This document shows, piece by piece, positions 1 through 7,588 of a stretch of 39,462 nt of DNA. The notes under the pieces were generated by a model. The model ran no database searches. It was not told the DNA's origin and saw nothing but the letters and a program-made list of their open reading frames with translations. Location of the stretch: the NCBI GenBank assembly GCA_027624735.1, contig JAQBTY010000003.1, positions 1-39,462 on the forward strand, read 5' to 3'. The stretch comes from Pseudomonadota bacterium. GTDB lineage: Bacteria > Pseudomonadota > Alphaproteobacteria > MPNO01 > UBA2964. Both the position numbers and the translations under genes were made by a program. Each line of letters starts with the position of its first letter. Within the stretch, counting starts at the first letter, position 1.

Positions 1-122
1 GCCGTCAACCCGGACGATACCACGCGCCTTGCTCAAACCATCCGACCACCGTGAATAATCCGGGCTAGCGCCACCTGAGTCAACGGGATAAGCCGCAAAA
101 ATTATGATATAGAATAGGTGAT

Positions 123-152
123 AATTTATTTTTTATTTAAAGTGCGAGTCAA
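123..152 (-). promoter_or_regulatory. Possible leftward promoter in an AT-rich patch
   Basis: Read on the minus strand, TTGACT (147-152) and TAAATT (123-128) are separated by 18 bases, a weak sigma70-like pair. They lie in an unusually AT-rich stretch (about 95-180) inside otherwise GC-rich DNA. It would drive a gene beyond the left edge of the window. Nothing recognisable is coded in 1-249. Confidence 0.25.
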
Positions 153-154
153 GT

Positions 155-178
155 ATTTATAGGATTATTTATAGGATT
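155..178. repeat. Perfect 12-bp tandem duplication
   Basis: ATTTATAGGATT occurs twice head to tail (155-166 and 167-178) with no mismatch. It sits between the AT-rich patch and a hairpin at 185-203. It could be a doubled regulator site or simple slippage; nothing in the sequence decides between them. Confidence 0.7.
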
Positions 179-184
179 CTGTGC

Positions 185-203
185 TTCGCACCGAGAGTGC
201 GAA
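185..203. repeat. Stem-loop downstream of the hydrolase gene
   Basis: TTCGCAC (185-191) and GTGCGAA (197-203) form a perfect 7-bp stem around a 5-base loop. It lies 46 bp beyond the stop codon of the leftward hydrolase gene. There is no following U-run in that direction, so it is not a standard intrinsic terminator, though it could protect the 3' end of the VOC-VOC-hydrolase transcript. Confidence 0.4.
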
Positions 204-249
204 CTGCCGCCGGAACGCTCTGGCGGGCCCACCCGATGGAGCAATAGGG

Positions 250-939
250 CTAACCCTCCAGGATTATCCGGATCAGCGCGTCCTGCATGGTCAGCATGGG
301 GAAATGGCCGGTGTCAAGTTCGTGCCAGTTTGCCTTGAGCGTTTCGGCGCAGCGCCGTTGATGGGGCTCACCGGGCTTGCCGGCCTGACGGCACCATATC
401 ACCGACGCATCCCAATCCTGGTCCCAGAAATTTTCCAGCACCACCGGACTGGTAAAACAACCGATGGGGTGAACGGTGGAGCGGTCGGCGGCCCAGGCGG
501 CCATATCCTCGTCAAGTTCCTGCCTGAACCGTTGATAACGGTCATCGCGGGTCGGACCGACGGCCAACTCGGTTTCCACTGACATTTGCCCGCCTGTGAT
601 ATCGCGGATGCATTCACCGTGCATCAACGCGAGCGCGTCGGAAAAAACCAGCCGCCGGATACGCTCGCGCGCCAGCTCCGCGACCTTGGCCATGACCATG
701 CCGCCGGCCGACGCACCCACCAGCACCACGTCGCGCAAATCCTCCGACCAAAGGAAGCCAGCCAGCTCTTCCGCCTGAGTCTCCGTGGTGATGCCGGGCC
801 TAAGCTGATAGGCGCGCTCGCCGCAGCCGTCCAGCGTCGGCGCGAACACCAGATGACCCGCAGCGCGCAATCGTGTCGCCACCGGTTTCCAGATCCAGCC
901 CCCCTGAAAGGCGCCATGGATAAGGATGAAAGTTGTCAT
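250..939 (-). CDS. Alpha/beta hydrolase (esterase-like)
   Basis: This is a 229-residue cytoplasmic alpha/beta-hydrolase-fold protein of the plant-esterase/hydroxynitrile-lyase-like type. The oxyanion motif HGAFQGGW is at residues 8-15. The nucleophile elbow GASAGG places the serine at 77, and a late histidine at 212 (TGHFPML) completes the expected triad apart from the acid, which I cannot assign. The ATG at 939 is chosen because GGGAGA sits just upstream and the protein then opens directly with the first beta strand; a longer in-frame reading would add 21 residues without family similarity. It is the last gene of a three-gene leftward operon, 22 bp after the VOC gene. It probably hydrolyses an ester or lactone made by the neighbouring oxygenases, which is inference. 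The substrate is unknown. Confidence 0.85.
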   Translation of the reverse strand: MTTFILIHGAFQGGWIWKPVATRLRAAGHLVFAPTLDGCGERAYQLRPGITTETQAEELAGFLWSEDLRDVVLVGASAGGMVMAKVAELARERIRRLVFSDALALMHGECIRDITGGQMSVETELAVGPTRDDRYQRFRQELDEDMAAWAADRSTVHPIGCFTSPVVLENFWDQDWDASVIWCRQAGKPGEPHQRRCAETLKANWHELDTGHFPMLTMQDALIRIILEG

Positions 940-961
940 GCGGTATCTCCCGGTCGATTGG

Positions 962-1831
962 CTAAGCGAAGGTCTTGTCGCTGATGACGACAAAGACGCC
1001 ATCCTTGTCGGTGAACTGGTATTGGCTGATGGGGCAGGATTTTTCGATCATGGCGGCCCTGATCTGACTCTCCGCGGTGGTCCTGCTGATCGCGGTAAGC
1101 AACCACATGGGCGCCTGTCCGGGGGAAAAGTGGCTGCAAAATCCGTCGATTTCTTCCCGGACCGTAGCGCCGTCCTCGACCTTGAAACCGATGTGATCGG
1201 GACCCCGTCCGGTAACACTGATACCGCCGTAATCGGTAATGCTCCAGGGAATGAGCATCAGGGTCATGCGGCCGTCCGATAAATAGTGATTGGGATCGTT
1301 CGCCGTCGGTCCCTTATGGGAAAAGCCGAAAATTTCATGATAGAACTGGGCGCATTCCTCAAGTTTGCGTGTCCGGATGGCGTAATGGTGAATATAGCGC
1401 GCCGCAGGATCGCCTTTTGACCAGCGCGCGAAGTTCAACGATCTGGGACGCTCCGCGGGACGCTCGCCAATTTCCCCTCCTTCGCTTTGAGAGAGCGTGA
1501 AAATGCTGCCCGCCGGATCATGGGAAAAATAGTCGCCGTTGGCGCCTTCGGGCGGCTGTTCGACCCAGCCGATGGCCGGGTAGTCGCTACGCAACTTGTC
1601 GAACAAGGCCGCGATGTCGTCAACCTCGATCCCAAAATGATCAAGCCCTACCCGATGACCGGCCAGTCGCGGGCGCAGGTTGAAGGTGAGGTTGCCGTCG
1701 CTCAGGAATTCGCCGAATTCAGGCGACCTGAGTGTCTGATCCAGCTCCATGCCGAATATGGTTTCGTACAGGGTGGCAACCGGTGTGGGATTGTTGGAAA
1801 TCGATGCGATATGACTAATTCTTGCCGTCAC
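962..1831 (-). CDS. Two-module VOC-superfamily protein (glyoxalase/dioxygenase fold)
   Basis: The 289-residue protein contains two vicinal-oxygen-chelate repeats, about residues 3-120 and 143-285. Each opens with a histidine-bearing strand (SHIASI, H7; YIHHYAI, H148/H149) and has a second in a DHxGxxV strand (LDHFGIEV, H65; PDHIGFKV, H213). These are the usual metal-ligand positions of VOC enzymes such as extradiol dioxygenases and glyoxalases. Translation starts at a GTG at 1831, with AGGAG about 7 bases upstream. It is a clear paralogue of the gene immediately upstream (14-bp gap) and is followed by the alpha/beta hydrolase, an order reminiscent of ring cleavage followed by hydrolysis. That role is inference; fosfomycin-resistance-type, isomerase or lyase activities are also known in this fold. 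Confidence 0.85.
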   Translation of the reverse strand: MTARISHIASISNNPTPVATLYETIFGMELDQTLRSPEFGEFLSDGNLTFNLRPRLAGHRVGLDHFGIEVDDIAALFDKLRSDYPAIGWVEQPPEGANGDYFSHDPAGSIFTLSQSEGGEIGERPAERPRSLNFARWSKGDPAARYIHHYAIRTRKLEECAQFYHEIFGFSHKGPTANDPNHYLSDGRMTLMLIPWSITDYGGISVTGRGPDHIGFKVEDGATVREEIDGFCSHFSPGQAPMWLLTAISRTTAESQIRAAMIEKSCPISQYQFTDKDGVFVVISDKTFA

Positions 1832-1845
1832 GGAATACTCCTAAA

Positions 1846-2679
1846 TCAATCCGCGACCACGAAGCAGACGCCGTTGCTGTCGCAATATTGATATTTACTG
1901 TCCGGCGCGGCGCGGCGCAGCTGCGCGGCGCGTTGGCGATCCTTCTCCCGGCCATCCAGCAGCCAGCACGGCGCGGCCCCGGGGGCAAAGCGGCCAACGT
2001 AATCCACGATCTCTTCATGCACCGCGTCGGCGTCCTCAACCTTGAAACCAATGTGATCAAGCATGGGGCGGTTGGCATCGATCCCTGTGTAATCGGCAAT
2101 CTTCCAGGGGATGAGCTTCAACGTTACACGCCCATCGGTCAGGCTGTAATTCTCGTCATCTTCCTGGCGGTTGAGCGGTGCCATCTTGAAGACGTCATGG
2201 TAAAATTCGGCGCAGGTTGCCGGGTCGGGCGTGCGCAGCGCGAGATAATCCCCGTGGCGTTCCTGGTCCCGGTCTTCTTCAAGATACAGCCCATCGGTCT
2301 TCACCTCGCTGATGGTCTTATCCATATTCTTCTGGTTGATATCGACCACCTGGCCATCGGGATCGTGGATACCGACCTGCGCATAAGGGCGCGATCCGGA
2401 GCGTTTCACCCATTCGACGGTCGGGTATTTTTTCTCCGCCATGGTGAAGGATGCCTCGATGTCCTCGACCTCGATCCCAAAATGATCGAGACCGGCGGGC
2501 CCGGGCCGTCCGGGAATAATAGGGTTGAAGTTAAGCCCCACATAGCCTTCGCGGGCCGTCGCGGAAAAACCCAGGATCGACGCCTTCCTCTCCAACGTCA
2601 TGTTGAAGATTGTCGCATAGAATTTCGCAACCGTCTGAGGATCCTGCGCGATGCAGGCAATATGGTTCAGCTTGGGCAC
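1846..2679 (-). CDS. Two-module VOC-superfamily protein, paralogue of its neighbour
   Basis: This 277-residue protein repeats the architecture of the next gene: NHIACI (H6) and LDHFGIEVED (H66) in the first module, and LDHIGFKVED in the second. The shared tract LIPWKIADYTGI versus LIPWSITDYGGI shows that the two arose by duplication. It starts at a GTG (2679) preceded by AAGGAG about 8 bases upstream. It is the first gene of the VOC-VOC-hydrolase operon and is divergent from a Bug-type solute receptor across 195 bp. A metal-dependent ring-cleavage or isomerisation role fits the context but is not proved. The C-terminal tail carries an Arg-rich loop (KDRQRAAQLRRAA) that differs from the paralogue. 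Confidence 0.85.
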   Translation of the reverse strand: MPKLNHIACIAQDPQTVAKFYATIFNMTLERKASILGFSATAREGYVGLNFNPIIPGRPGPAGLDHFGIEVEDIEASFTMAEKKYPTVEWVKRSGSRPYAQVGIHDPDGQVVDINQKNMDKTISEVKTDGLYLEEDRDQERHGDYLALRTPDPATCAEFYHDVFKMAPLNRQEDDENYSLTDGRVTLKLIPWKIADYTGIDANRPMLDHIGFKVEDADAVHEEIVDYVGRFAPGAAPCWLLDGREKDRQRAAQLRRAAPDSKYQYCDSNGVCFVVAD

Positions 2680-2733
2680 AATGTTGCTCCTTGAAATTCT
2701 TCTTCTGCCTCCGGTGAGGGTCGGTTATTTTTT

Positions 2734-2761
2734 ACGATAGTACGGCATCTCGTGCGGACAA
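2734..2761 (-). promoter_or_regulatory. Candidate promoter of the VOC-VOC-hydrolase operon
   Basis: On the minus strand TTGTCC (2756-2761) and TATCGT (2734-2739) are 16 bases apart, about 55 bases ahead of the GTG start. Each matches four of six sigma70 consensus bases. Position and spacing are reasonable; strength is modest. Confidence 0.3.
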
Positions 2762-2795
2762 ATAAAGCCCGACGGCCTTCCAGGGTAGGTCCGGT

Positions 2796-2823
2796 TTGCG
2801 TGTTCAGACGGGTTGGCTAGAAT
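2796..2823 (+). promoter_or_regulatory. Candidate promoter of the first Bug receptor gene
   Basis: TTGCGT (2796-2801) and TAGAAT (2818-2823) are separated by 16 bases and lie about 50 bases before the ATG at 2875. The -10 box matches five of six consensus bases, but the -35 box is poor. This gap (2680-2874) is shared with the divergent VOC operon. Confidence 0.35.
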
Positions 2824-2874
2824 ACATCGGTTCATTCAAGTAAATTAATTCGGGATCAAGGGAGAAATAGCCCG

Positions 2875-3909
2875 ATGAGAAGACCGACAGGACTGTTTAC
2901 CGTGGGCTTTACCGCCCTGCTGATGGGCAGCTTCATCTCAGGCGCCGCTGCCGCACAAACCATGGAGAGTTTTTACAAAGGCAAGACCGTAAAGGTCATC
3001 GTTGGATTTGGCTCCGGCGGCGGTTATTCTAAATACTGCTTCCAGCTGTTGCGGGATCTGCCCAAATACGTTCCCGGCAACCCTGCCATGGTGTGCCAGT
3101 TCATGGGCGGCGGCGGCGGTGTAAAGGCGGCCAACTATATGTATAACGCCGGGCCCCGCGATGGCAGCGCCCTCGGTATGCTGGCCGACTACATGTCGGT
3201 GGCTCAGTTGCTGCGGCCAAAGAAAATCAAATACGACGCCCGCAAGTTTACCTATCTTGGTGTCATGGTGCCGGCCAACCCCGTGCTGATGGCGTGGCAT
3301 ACGGCACCGGCTACGTCGCTTAAGGATCTGCGAAAGAAAGAGCTCGTCGTCGGGTTCACCGGCAAACTATCGGCTGGCGGCATCAACGCTGCGATCATGA
3401 ACACCTTCGCCGATACCAGGATAAAATTCGTGGTCGGCTACAACAGCACCGGCAAGGTTGCGCTTGCCATGGAAAAGGGTGAAGTGCAGGGCAGCATGAG
3501 TTCATGGATCAGCTGGAAATCGCGCGCCCAGGCCTGGATCAAGGACAAGAAAATTATCCCGATCATTCAGGTCGGTCTGAAAAAAGCGTGGGACCTGCCC
3601 CATGTGCCGCTGCTGCTGGATCAGGCCAAGAACGATGCCGATCGTCAGGTATTGCAGCTGATCTCCGGCGCCGGTCCGTTCGGCCGGTCTCTGATCGCGC
3701 CGCCCGGCATGCCGAAATATCAAATCGATGGTTGGCGGAAGGCTTTCGATATGACCATGGCGGATCCCAAGTTCAGGGCTGAAGCCAAGCGCCGCAATAT
3801 CGAGATCGACCCGACCCCTGGCGCCGAGATCCAGCCCATCGTGGCAAAAATTTTGAGCACACCGAAGGATGTCGTCAAACGCGCGCAAAAAGCCGTGGGC
3901 ATCAAGTAA
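2875..3909 (+). CDS. Bug-type periplasmic solute receptor (tripartite tricarboxylate transporter family)
   Basis: The 344-residue protein starts with a Sec signal peptide (basic MRRP, hydrophobic core to about residue 24, cleavage near GAAAA-QTM). It continues with the Bug/TctC hallmark strand KVIVGFGSGGG. The order of elements (VPGNP, the Gly-rich loop at the PGAGG position, and AGPRDG before a hydrophobic strand) matches the tripartite tricarboxylate transporter receptor family. It should bind a small carboxylate or aromatic acid in the periplasm. AGGGAG lies 9 bases before the ATG. A typical TctA/TctB membrane pair is absent from this window. It is divergent from the VOC operon, and a second family member lies at 8660. 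The poly-Gly loop MGGGGGV is unusual compared with the normal P-G-A-G-G motif. Confidence 0.9.
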   Translation: MRRPTGLFTVGFTALLMGSFISGAAAAQTMESFYKGKTVKVIVGFGSGGGYSKYCFQLLRDLPKYVPGNPAMVCQFMGGGGGVKAANYMYNAGPRDGSALGMLADYMSVAQLLRPKKIKYDARKFTYLGVMVPANPVLMAWHTAPATSLKDLRKKELVVGFTGKLSAGGINAAIMNTFADTRIKFVVGYNSTGKVALAMEKGEVQGSMSSWISWKSRAQAWIKDKKIIPIIQVGLKKAWDLPHVPLLLDQAKNDADRQVLQLISGAGPFGRSLIAPPGMPKYQIDGWRKAFDMTMADPKFRAEAKRRNIEIDPTPGAEIQPIVAKILSTPKDVVKRAQKAVGIK

Positions 3910-3939
3910 AGATTATAAGCGAACGTTGAGACCCTATCG

Positions 3940-3977
3940 GCGCGGCGGTCCTTTGTGTGATCGCCGCGCTTTTTTTA
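3940..3977 (+). terminator. Rho-independent terminator after the Bug gene
   Basis: GCGCGGCG (3940-3947) and CGCCGCGC (3962-3969) form a perfect 8-bp GC stem with a 14-base loop, followed directly by seven T (3970-3976). It sits 30 bp after the Bug stop codon and just before the end of the opposing operon. A T-run follows only in the rightward direction. Confidence 0.9.
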
Positions 3978-3982
3978 TTCCC

Positions 3983-4972
3983 CTACCCCACCGCGGCGAA
4001 CAGATCGTCCAGCGGCATGGCGGCGGGCAGGAAGGCTTCAGTGACCAGATGGCGCATGAAAGTTTCCAGATGGGCCCGGTTGGGTTCCAGACCGTAGGGC
4101 CAGGGATCGCCGCCAAATACCCGGTCCATTTCATCCAGATCGTCGAACATCCAGGGCGTCATGTACATCATGGCGCCGGTATAGCGCATCTGCTCCACCG
4201 CCTTGGCCTTTGAGGTCTCGAACGCGGCAAACAGGCTTTGTGCGATCCATGGGTTTTCGCGGTAAAGCGCCTCGCGCATCACCACCGTATGCATGATGGG
4301 GAAGATGCCGGTGCGGGCGAACCAGTCCTGTTCCACCTTGCGGAAATCAGGGATCAGGCGGGCGATATTGGGATCGGTGCGCGCCGATGACGGCACACGG
4401 GCGGCCATCACTGCATCGATCTCACCGCCGGACAGCGCCGCGCTCAGCGTGTCATGGCGGGTCAGCGCCGAGATGCGCAAATCGCGATCCGGCCGCACAT
4501 CGGACGCGCTTGGTTTGCGGGGCACATCGACGCCACCTTCGACCCAGTCGATGGTGTCGGTATCGACGCCGTATTCGTCGCGCAGGATGCCACGCATCCA
4601 GATCCCGGCGGTCTGGCGGTATTCCTGAATGCCGACACGCCTGCCTTCTAGGTCTTTGGGTTTCTCTATTTCCGTCTTGCGGTTGATGAAGAAATTGCCG
4701 TGGCGGAATACGCGGGACGGAAAAACCGGAATGGCCACGAACGGAAAAGCCTCGCCACCCGCCAGCGCACGGGACCGCTTGGTCAGATAGAGCGCCAGCG
4801 ACATTTCGGAGACGTCGAATTCCTCGCGCTCCGCCATGCCGACGAAAATGCTGTGCACCGGTATACGGGTTTCGTAGTTGAGCGTGATCCCCTCGGGTTT
4901 CACCGCGCCGTAGCGCATTGCCTCGATCCGGTCATAGGGACCGCTGGCGATATGCAGATTAAGATCAGCCAT
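3983..4972 (-). CDS. 4,5-dihydroxyphthalate decarboxylase-like / ABC substrate-binding-fold protein
   Basis: The 329-residue protein has no signal peptide and begins directly with a beta strand (MADLNLHIASGPYDR). Its length and landmarks (EMSLALYL near residue 57, FPVFPSRVFRHG-type central strand, ADLEGRRVGIQEY-like hinge at about 108-117) match the family annotated as 4,5-dihydroxyphthalate decarboxylase (Pht5, about 330 residues). This family shares the periplasmic binding protein fold. It is the last gene of the TauD operon, 3 bp after the stop of the dioxygenase gene, so it is surely co-translated. Family members elsewhere include true decarboxylases and many untested homologues, so an aromatic-acid decarboxylase is plausible but a different carboxylate lyase is possible. 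The catalytic residues cannot be assigned from sight. Confidence 0.75.
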   Translation of the reverse strand: MADLNLHIASGPYDRIEAMRYGAVKPEGITLNYETRIPVHSIFVGMAEREEFDVSEMSLALYLTKRSRALAGGEAFPFVAIPVFPSRVFRHGNFFINRKTEIEKPKDLEGRRVGIQEYRQTAGIWMRGILRDEYGVDTDTIDWVEGGVDVPRKPSASDVRPDRDLRISALTRHDTLSAALSGGEIDAVMAARVPSSARTDPNIARLIPDFRKVEQDWFARTGIFPIMHTVVMREALYRENPWIAQSLFAAFETSKAKAVEQMRYTGAMMYMTPWMFDDLDEMDRVFGGDPWPYGLEPNRAHLETFMRHLVTEAFLPAAMPLDDLFAAVG

Positions 4973-4975
4973 GTT

Positions 4976-5824
4976 CTATGCCGCCCGCGCCGTCGCCGCG
5001 ACGGGATCGGTGCCGAACACCGTGGTGCGACGCAAGAGCCGCCGTTCACCTTCCGAAAAATCGGTGCGCGCATGGTTGAGGCAGCGATTGTCCCAGATCA
5101 CGAAATCGCCCTTCGTCCAGACATGTTCATAGACGAACTCTGGCTTTTCCGTGTGATCCAACAGCTCTTGCAGGATCGCCTCACTTTCATCGGCCGGCAG
5201 TTCGACGATCTTTGACGTCATGAGACGACTGATATAAAGCGCGGTGCGGCCGGTCTCCTCATGTTCGATAAAGATCGGGTGTTGCCGCACACCGCTCAGC
5301 GATCTGGTCGCCACATCCTGCACGTTATCGGCATAATACATGTGCTCGGCATGACATCCCGCGAGCGTCGATTTCAGCGCCTCCGGCAGGGTGTCATAGG
5401 CCTTGTACATATTGGCGAACAGGGTGTTGCCGCCAATGGAAGGGACCTCCAGCGCATAGAGCAGTGTATAACGGAAAGGTCGCTTGGCAAAAGCGCCATC
5501 GGTATGGAACATCATTTCGCCATCGGGCAAGGAACCAATGGGCTTGCCGTCTTCCCGGATATTGCTGATCAGCATGGTGCCGGGATGAGAGACGCGGCCT
5601 TCTTCCGCCCATCCGATCTTGCGTTGACGCGTGCCGGGCTCACCAAATCTGGCCGTAAATCGAACCTGGTCTTCCTCGGAAATATCCTGTCCGGGGAATA
5701 CCAGCACCTGATGATCGAGCCAGGCACGGTGAACCGCCCGAAACGTGGCATCATCCATTTCCTCGCCGAGATCGATGCCCGTGACCCGCGCGCCGACCGC
5801 CTCTGAAATTGGCTCCGCCTTCAT
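4976..5824 (-). CDS. TauD/TfdA-family Fe(II)/2-oxoglutarate dioxygenase, copy A
   Basis: The 282-residue enzyme carries the facial triad H107-x-D109 (in MMFHTDG) and H251 (in NRCLNHARTDF). The 2-oxoglutarate-binding arginine lies in the ERRLLRRTT strand (R262-R266). Such enzymes hydroxylate unactivated C-H bonds, often releasing sulfite, phenol, ammonia or an aldehyde, while oxidising 2-oxoglutarate to succinate. The start has AGGAGAGG upstream. It is fourth in a run of four paralogues and is closest to copy B, with which it shares AKRPFRYTLLYALE and the C-terminus TTVFGTDPVAA. Substrate unknown; the conserved triad argues that it is active. Confidence 0.9.
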   Translation of the reverse strand: MKAEPISEAVGARVTGIDLGEEMDDATFRAVHRAWLDHQVLVFPGQDISEEDQVRFTARFGEPGTRQRKIGWAEEGRVSHPGTMLISNIREDGKPIGSLPDGEMMFHTDGAFAKRPFRYTLLYALEVPSIGGNTLFANMYKAYDTLPEALKSTLAGCHAEHMYYADNVQDVATRSLSGVRQHPIFIEHEETGRTALYISRLMTSKIVELPADESEAILQELLDHTEKPEFVYEHVWTKGDFVIWDNRCLNHARTDFSEGERRLLRRTTVFGTDPVAATARAA

Positions 5825-5846
5825 CGCAATCCTCTCCTATACATTG

Positions 5847-6704
5847 TCAGGCGGCCCGTGCCGCCGCCGCGACGGGATCGGTGCCAAACACCGTGGTACG
5901 GCGCAACAATCGGCGTTCTCCTTCCGAAAAATCGGTGCGCGCATGGTTGATGCAGCGATTGTCCCACATGACGAAATCGCCGGGCGTCCAGACATGTTCG
6001 TAGACGAATTCTGGATTTTCCGCATGATCGAACAGCATTTCGAGAATGTCGTCGCTTTCAGCGGCCGGAAGTTCAACGATCCTTGTGGTGAGCAGACGGC
6101 TTGCGTACAGCGCAATGCGGCCGGTTTCCTCATGAGCGATGAACAACGGGTGCTGGCGCACGCCGGTCAGCGACTCGGTCGGTTTCGCCTTATCGACACT
6201 GCCGGCATAGTACTGATGCTCCGCGTGGCAGGAGGCTAGCTTGCATTTCAGATCGTCTGGCAGGGTGTCATAAGCCTTATACATGTTGGCGAACTGGGTA
6301 TTGCCACCGACCGACGGGATTTCCAGCGCATACAACAGCGTGTAGCGGAACGGCCGCTTGGCGTAGGCACCGTCGGAATGGAACATCATCTCGCCATCGG
6401 GCAGAGAGCCGATGGGGACACCGTCCTTGCGGATATTGCTGATCAGCATGATGCCGGGATGGGCAACCCGGTCGCCTTCCGCCGTCGGGACCTTGCGGTT
6501 GCGCCCGCCAAGCTCGCCGAAATGCGCGGTAAAGCGGACTTGATCTTCCTCGCCGAGTTCCTGGCCGGGGAATACCAGCACCTGATAATCGAGCCACGCC
6601 TGATGGATTGTCCGAAACGCGGCCGCGTCCATATCGTTACGCAGATCTATGCCCGTGATGCGGGCGCCGACCGCATCGGAGATGGGTTCAATTTTGATAG
6701 ACAT
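5847..6704 (-). CDS. TauD/TfdA-family Fe(II)/2-oxoglutarate dioxygenase, copy B
   Basis: The 285-residue paralogue of copy A keeps H109-x-D111 (MMFHSDG), H254 in NHARTDF and the RRLLRRTT arginine strand. The ATG at 6704 has AGAGGG about 6 bases upstream. It lies 12 bp after copy C and 22 bp before copy A in a tight leftward operon. The loop around residues 66-82 (GGRNRKVPTAEGDRV) and the segment following the Tyr-rich helix (AGSVDKAKPTESL) differ from the other three copies. In TauD-type enzymes such loops shape the substrate pocket, so distinct substrates or stereochemistry are likely; this is inference. Confidence 0.9.
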   Translation of the reverse strand: MSIKIEPISDAVGARITGIDLRNDMDAAAFRTIHQAWLDYQVLVFPGQELGEEDQVRFTAHFGELGGRNRKVPTAEGDRVAHPGIMLISNIRKDGVPIGSLPDGEMMFHSDGAYAKRPFRYTLLYALEIPSVGGNTQFANMYKAYDTLPDDLKCKLASCHAEHQYYAGSVDKAKPTESLTGVRQHPLFIAHEETGRIALYASRLLTTRIVELPAAESDDILEMLFDHAENPEFVYEHVWTPGDFVMWDNRCINHARTDFSEGERRLLRRTTVFGTDPVAAAARAA

Positions 6705-6716
6705 TGATCCCTCTTT

Positions 6717-7574
6717 TCAGGCCGCGACATCGATGCGGGCGCGCTCAGGACGAACGCCCTGGATCACATTGCGCCGCAGCAAACGCCGCTCGGTTTCAGG
6801 AAAATCCGTGCGCGCATGGTTGAGACAGCGATTGTCCCACATCACGAAATCGCCCAGCGACCAGACATGCTCGTAATACATCTCCGGTTTTTCGCTGTGA
6901 TCGAACAGGAAATTGATGATCTCTTCGCTTTCCGCCTCGGGCAGCTCGTTGATGCGCATGGTCAAAAGCCGGCTGACATAAAGCGCGGTGCGGCCGGTTT
7001 CGTTGTGTTCGATAAAGACAGGATGGGAAAACTCTCCTGAATAGGACCCCATATGCTGGCCGCGCTGTACCGTACCCGAGTAGTAACGCTGCAGCGCCGT
7101 GCAAGTGGAAAGCTTGGCCTTCAGATCGTCGGGCAGGGTCTCATAGGCCTTGTACAAATTGGCGAACATTGTATTGCCGCCAACCGATGGAATCTCAACC
7201 GCGTACAGCATGGAATAGTTATAGGGATGCTCGTCATAGGCGCCATCGGTATGAAACATCATCTCGCCATCGGGCAGCGAGCCGATCGGTTTGCCGTTCT
7301 CGCGGATATTGCTGACCAACATGATGGATTTGTCGGCGACATCCTTTTCGGGCCGGGTTTCATAGCGATCGCGTTTAGGGAACTCGCCCCACAGACGCGC
7401 GAAGCGGATTTGCTCGTCCTCGGTCAGATCCTGATTCGGGAAAATCAGCACCTGATGATCCATCCAGGCCTTGTGGATGGACGCAACAATTTCCGGGTCC
7501 AGCTCCTGGCTTAGATCCACCCCGGTGATCCTGGCGCCGGTAGCCGCCCCCGTCGGTTCCACTTTCATGCTCAT
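6717..7574 (-). CDS. TauD/TfdA-family Fe(II)/2-oxoglutarate dioxygenase, copy C
   Basis: The 285-residue protein has H108-x-D110 (MMFHTDG), H253 (NHARTDF) and the arginine strand ERRLLRRN. The ATG at 7574 is chosen because AAGGAG and GGGGAAGAG precede it, overlapping the stop of copy D, and because it aligns with the paralogues. A longer reading would add 42 Arg/Ala-rich residues that run inside copy D. Copies C and D form a sub-pair, sharing YDEHPY after the iron-binding aspartate and QGVRPE near the C-terminus. The gap to copy D is 14 bp and to copy B 12 bp. Confidence 0.9.
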   Translation of the reverse strand: MSMKVEPTGAATGARITGVDLSQELDPEIVASIHKAWMDHQVLIFPNQDLTEDEQIRFARLWGEFPKRDRYETRPEKDVADKSIMLVSNIRENGKPIGSLPDGEMMFHTDGAYDEHPYNYSMLYAVEIPSVGGNTMFANLYKAYETLPDDLKAKLSTCTALQRYYSGTVQRGQHMGSYSGEFSHPVFIEHNETGRTALYVSRLLTMRINELPEAESEEIINFLFDHSEKPEMYYEHVWSLGDFVMWDNRCLNHARTDFPETERRLLRRNVIQGVRPERARIDVAA

Positions 7575-7588
7575 CTCTTCCCCACTCC

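Noticed and set aside
1822-2694. Long rightward open frame of 290 codons opposite the second VOC gene
   Set aside because: It is the antisense image of a well-supported gene, has no ribosome site and no family-like features; GC-rich third positions open such frames.
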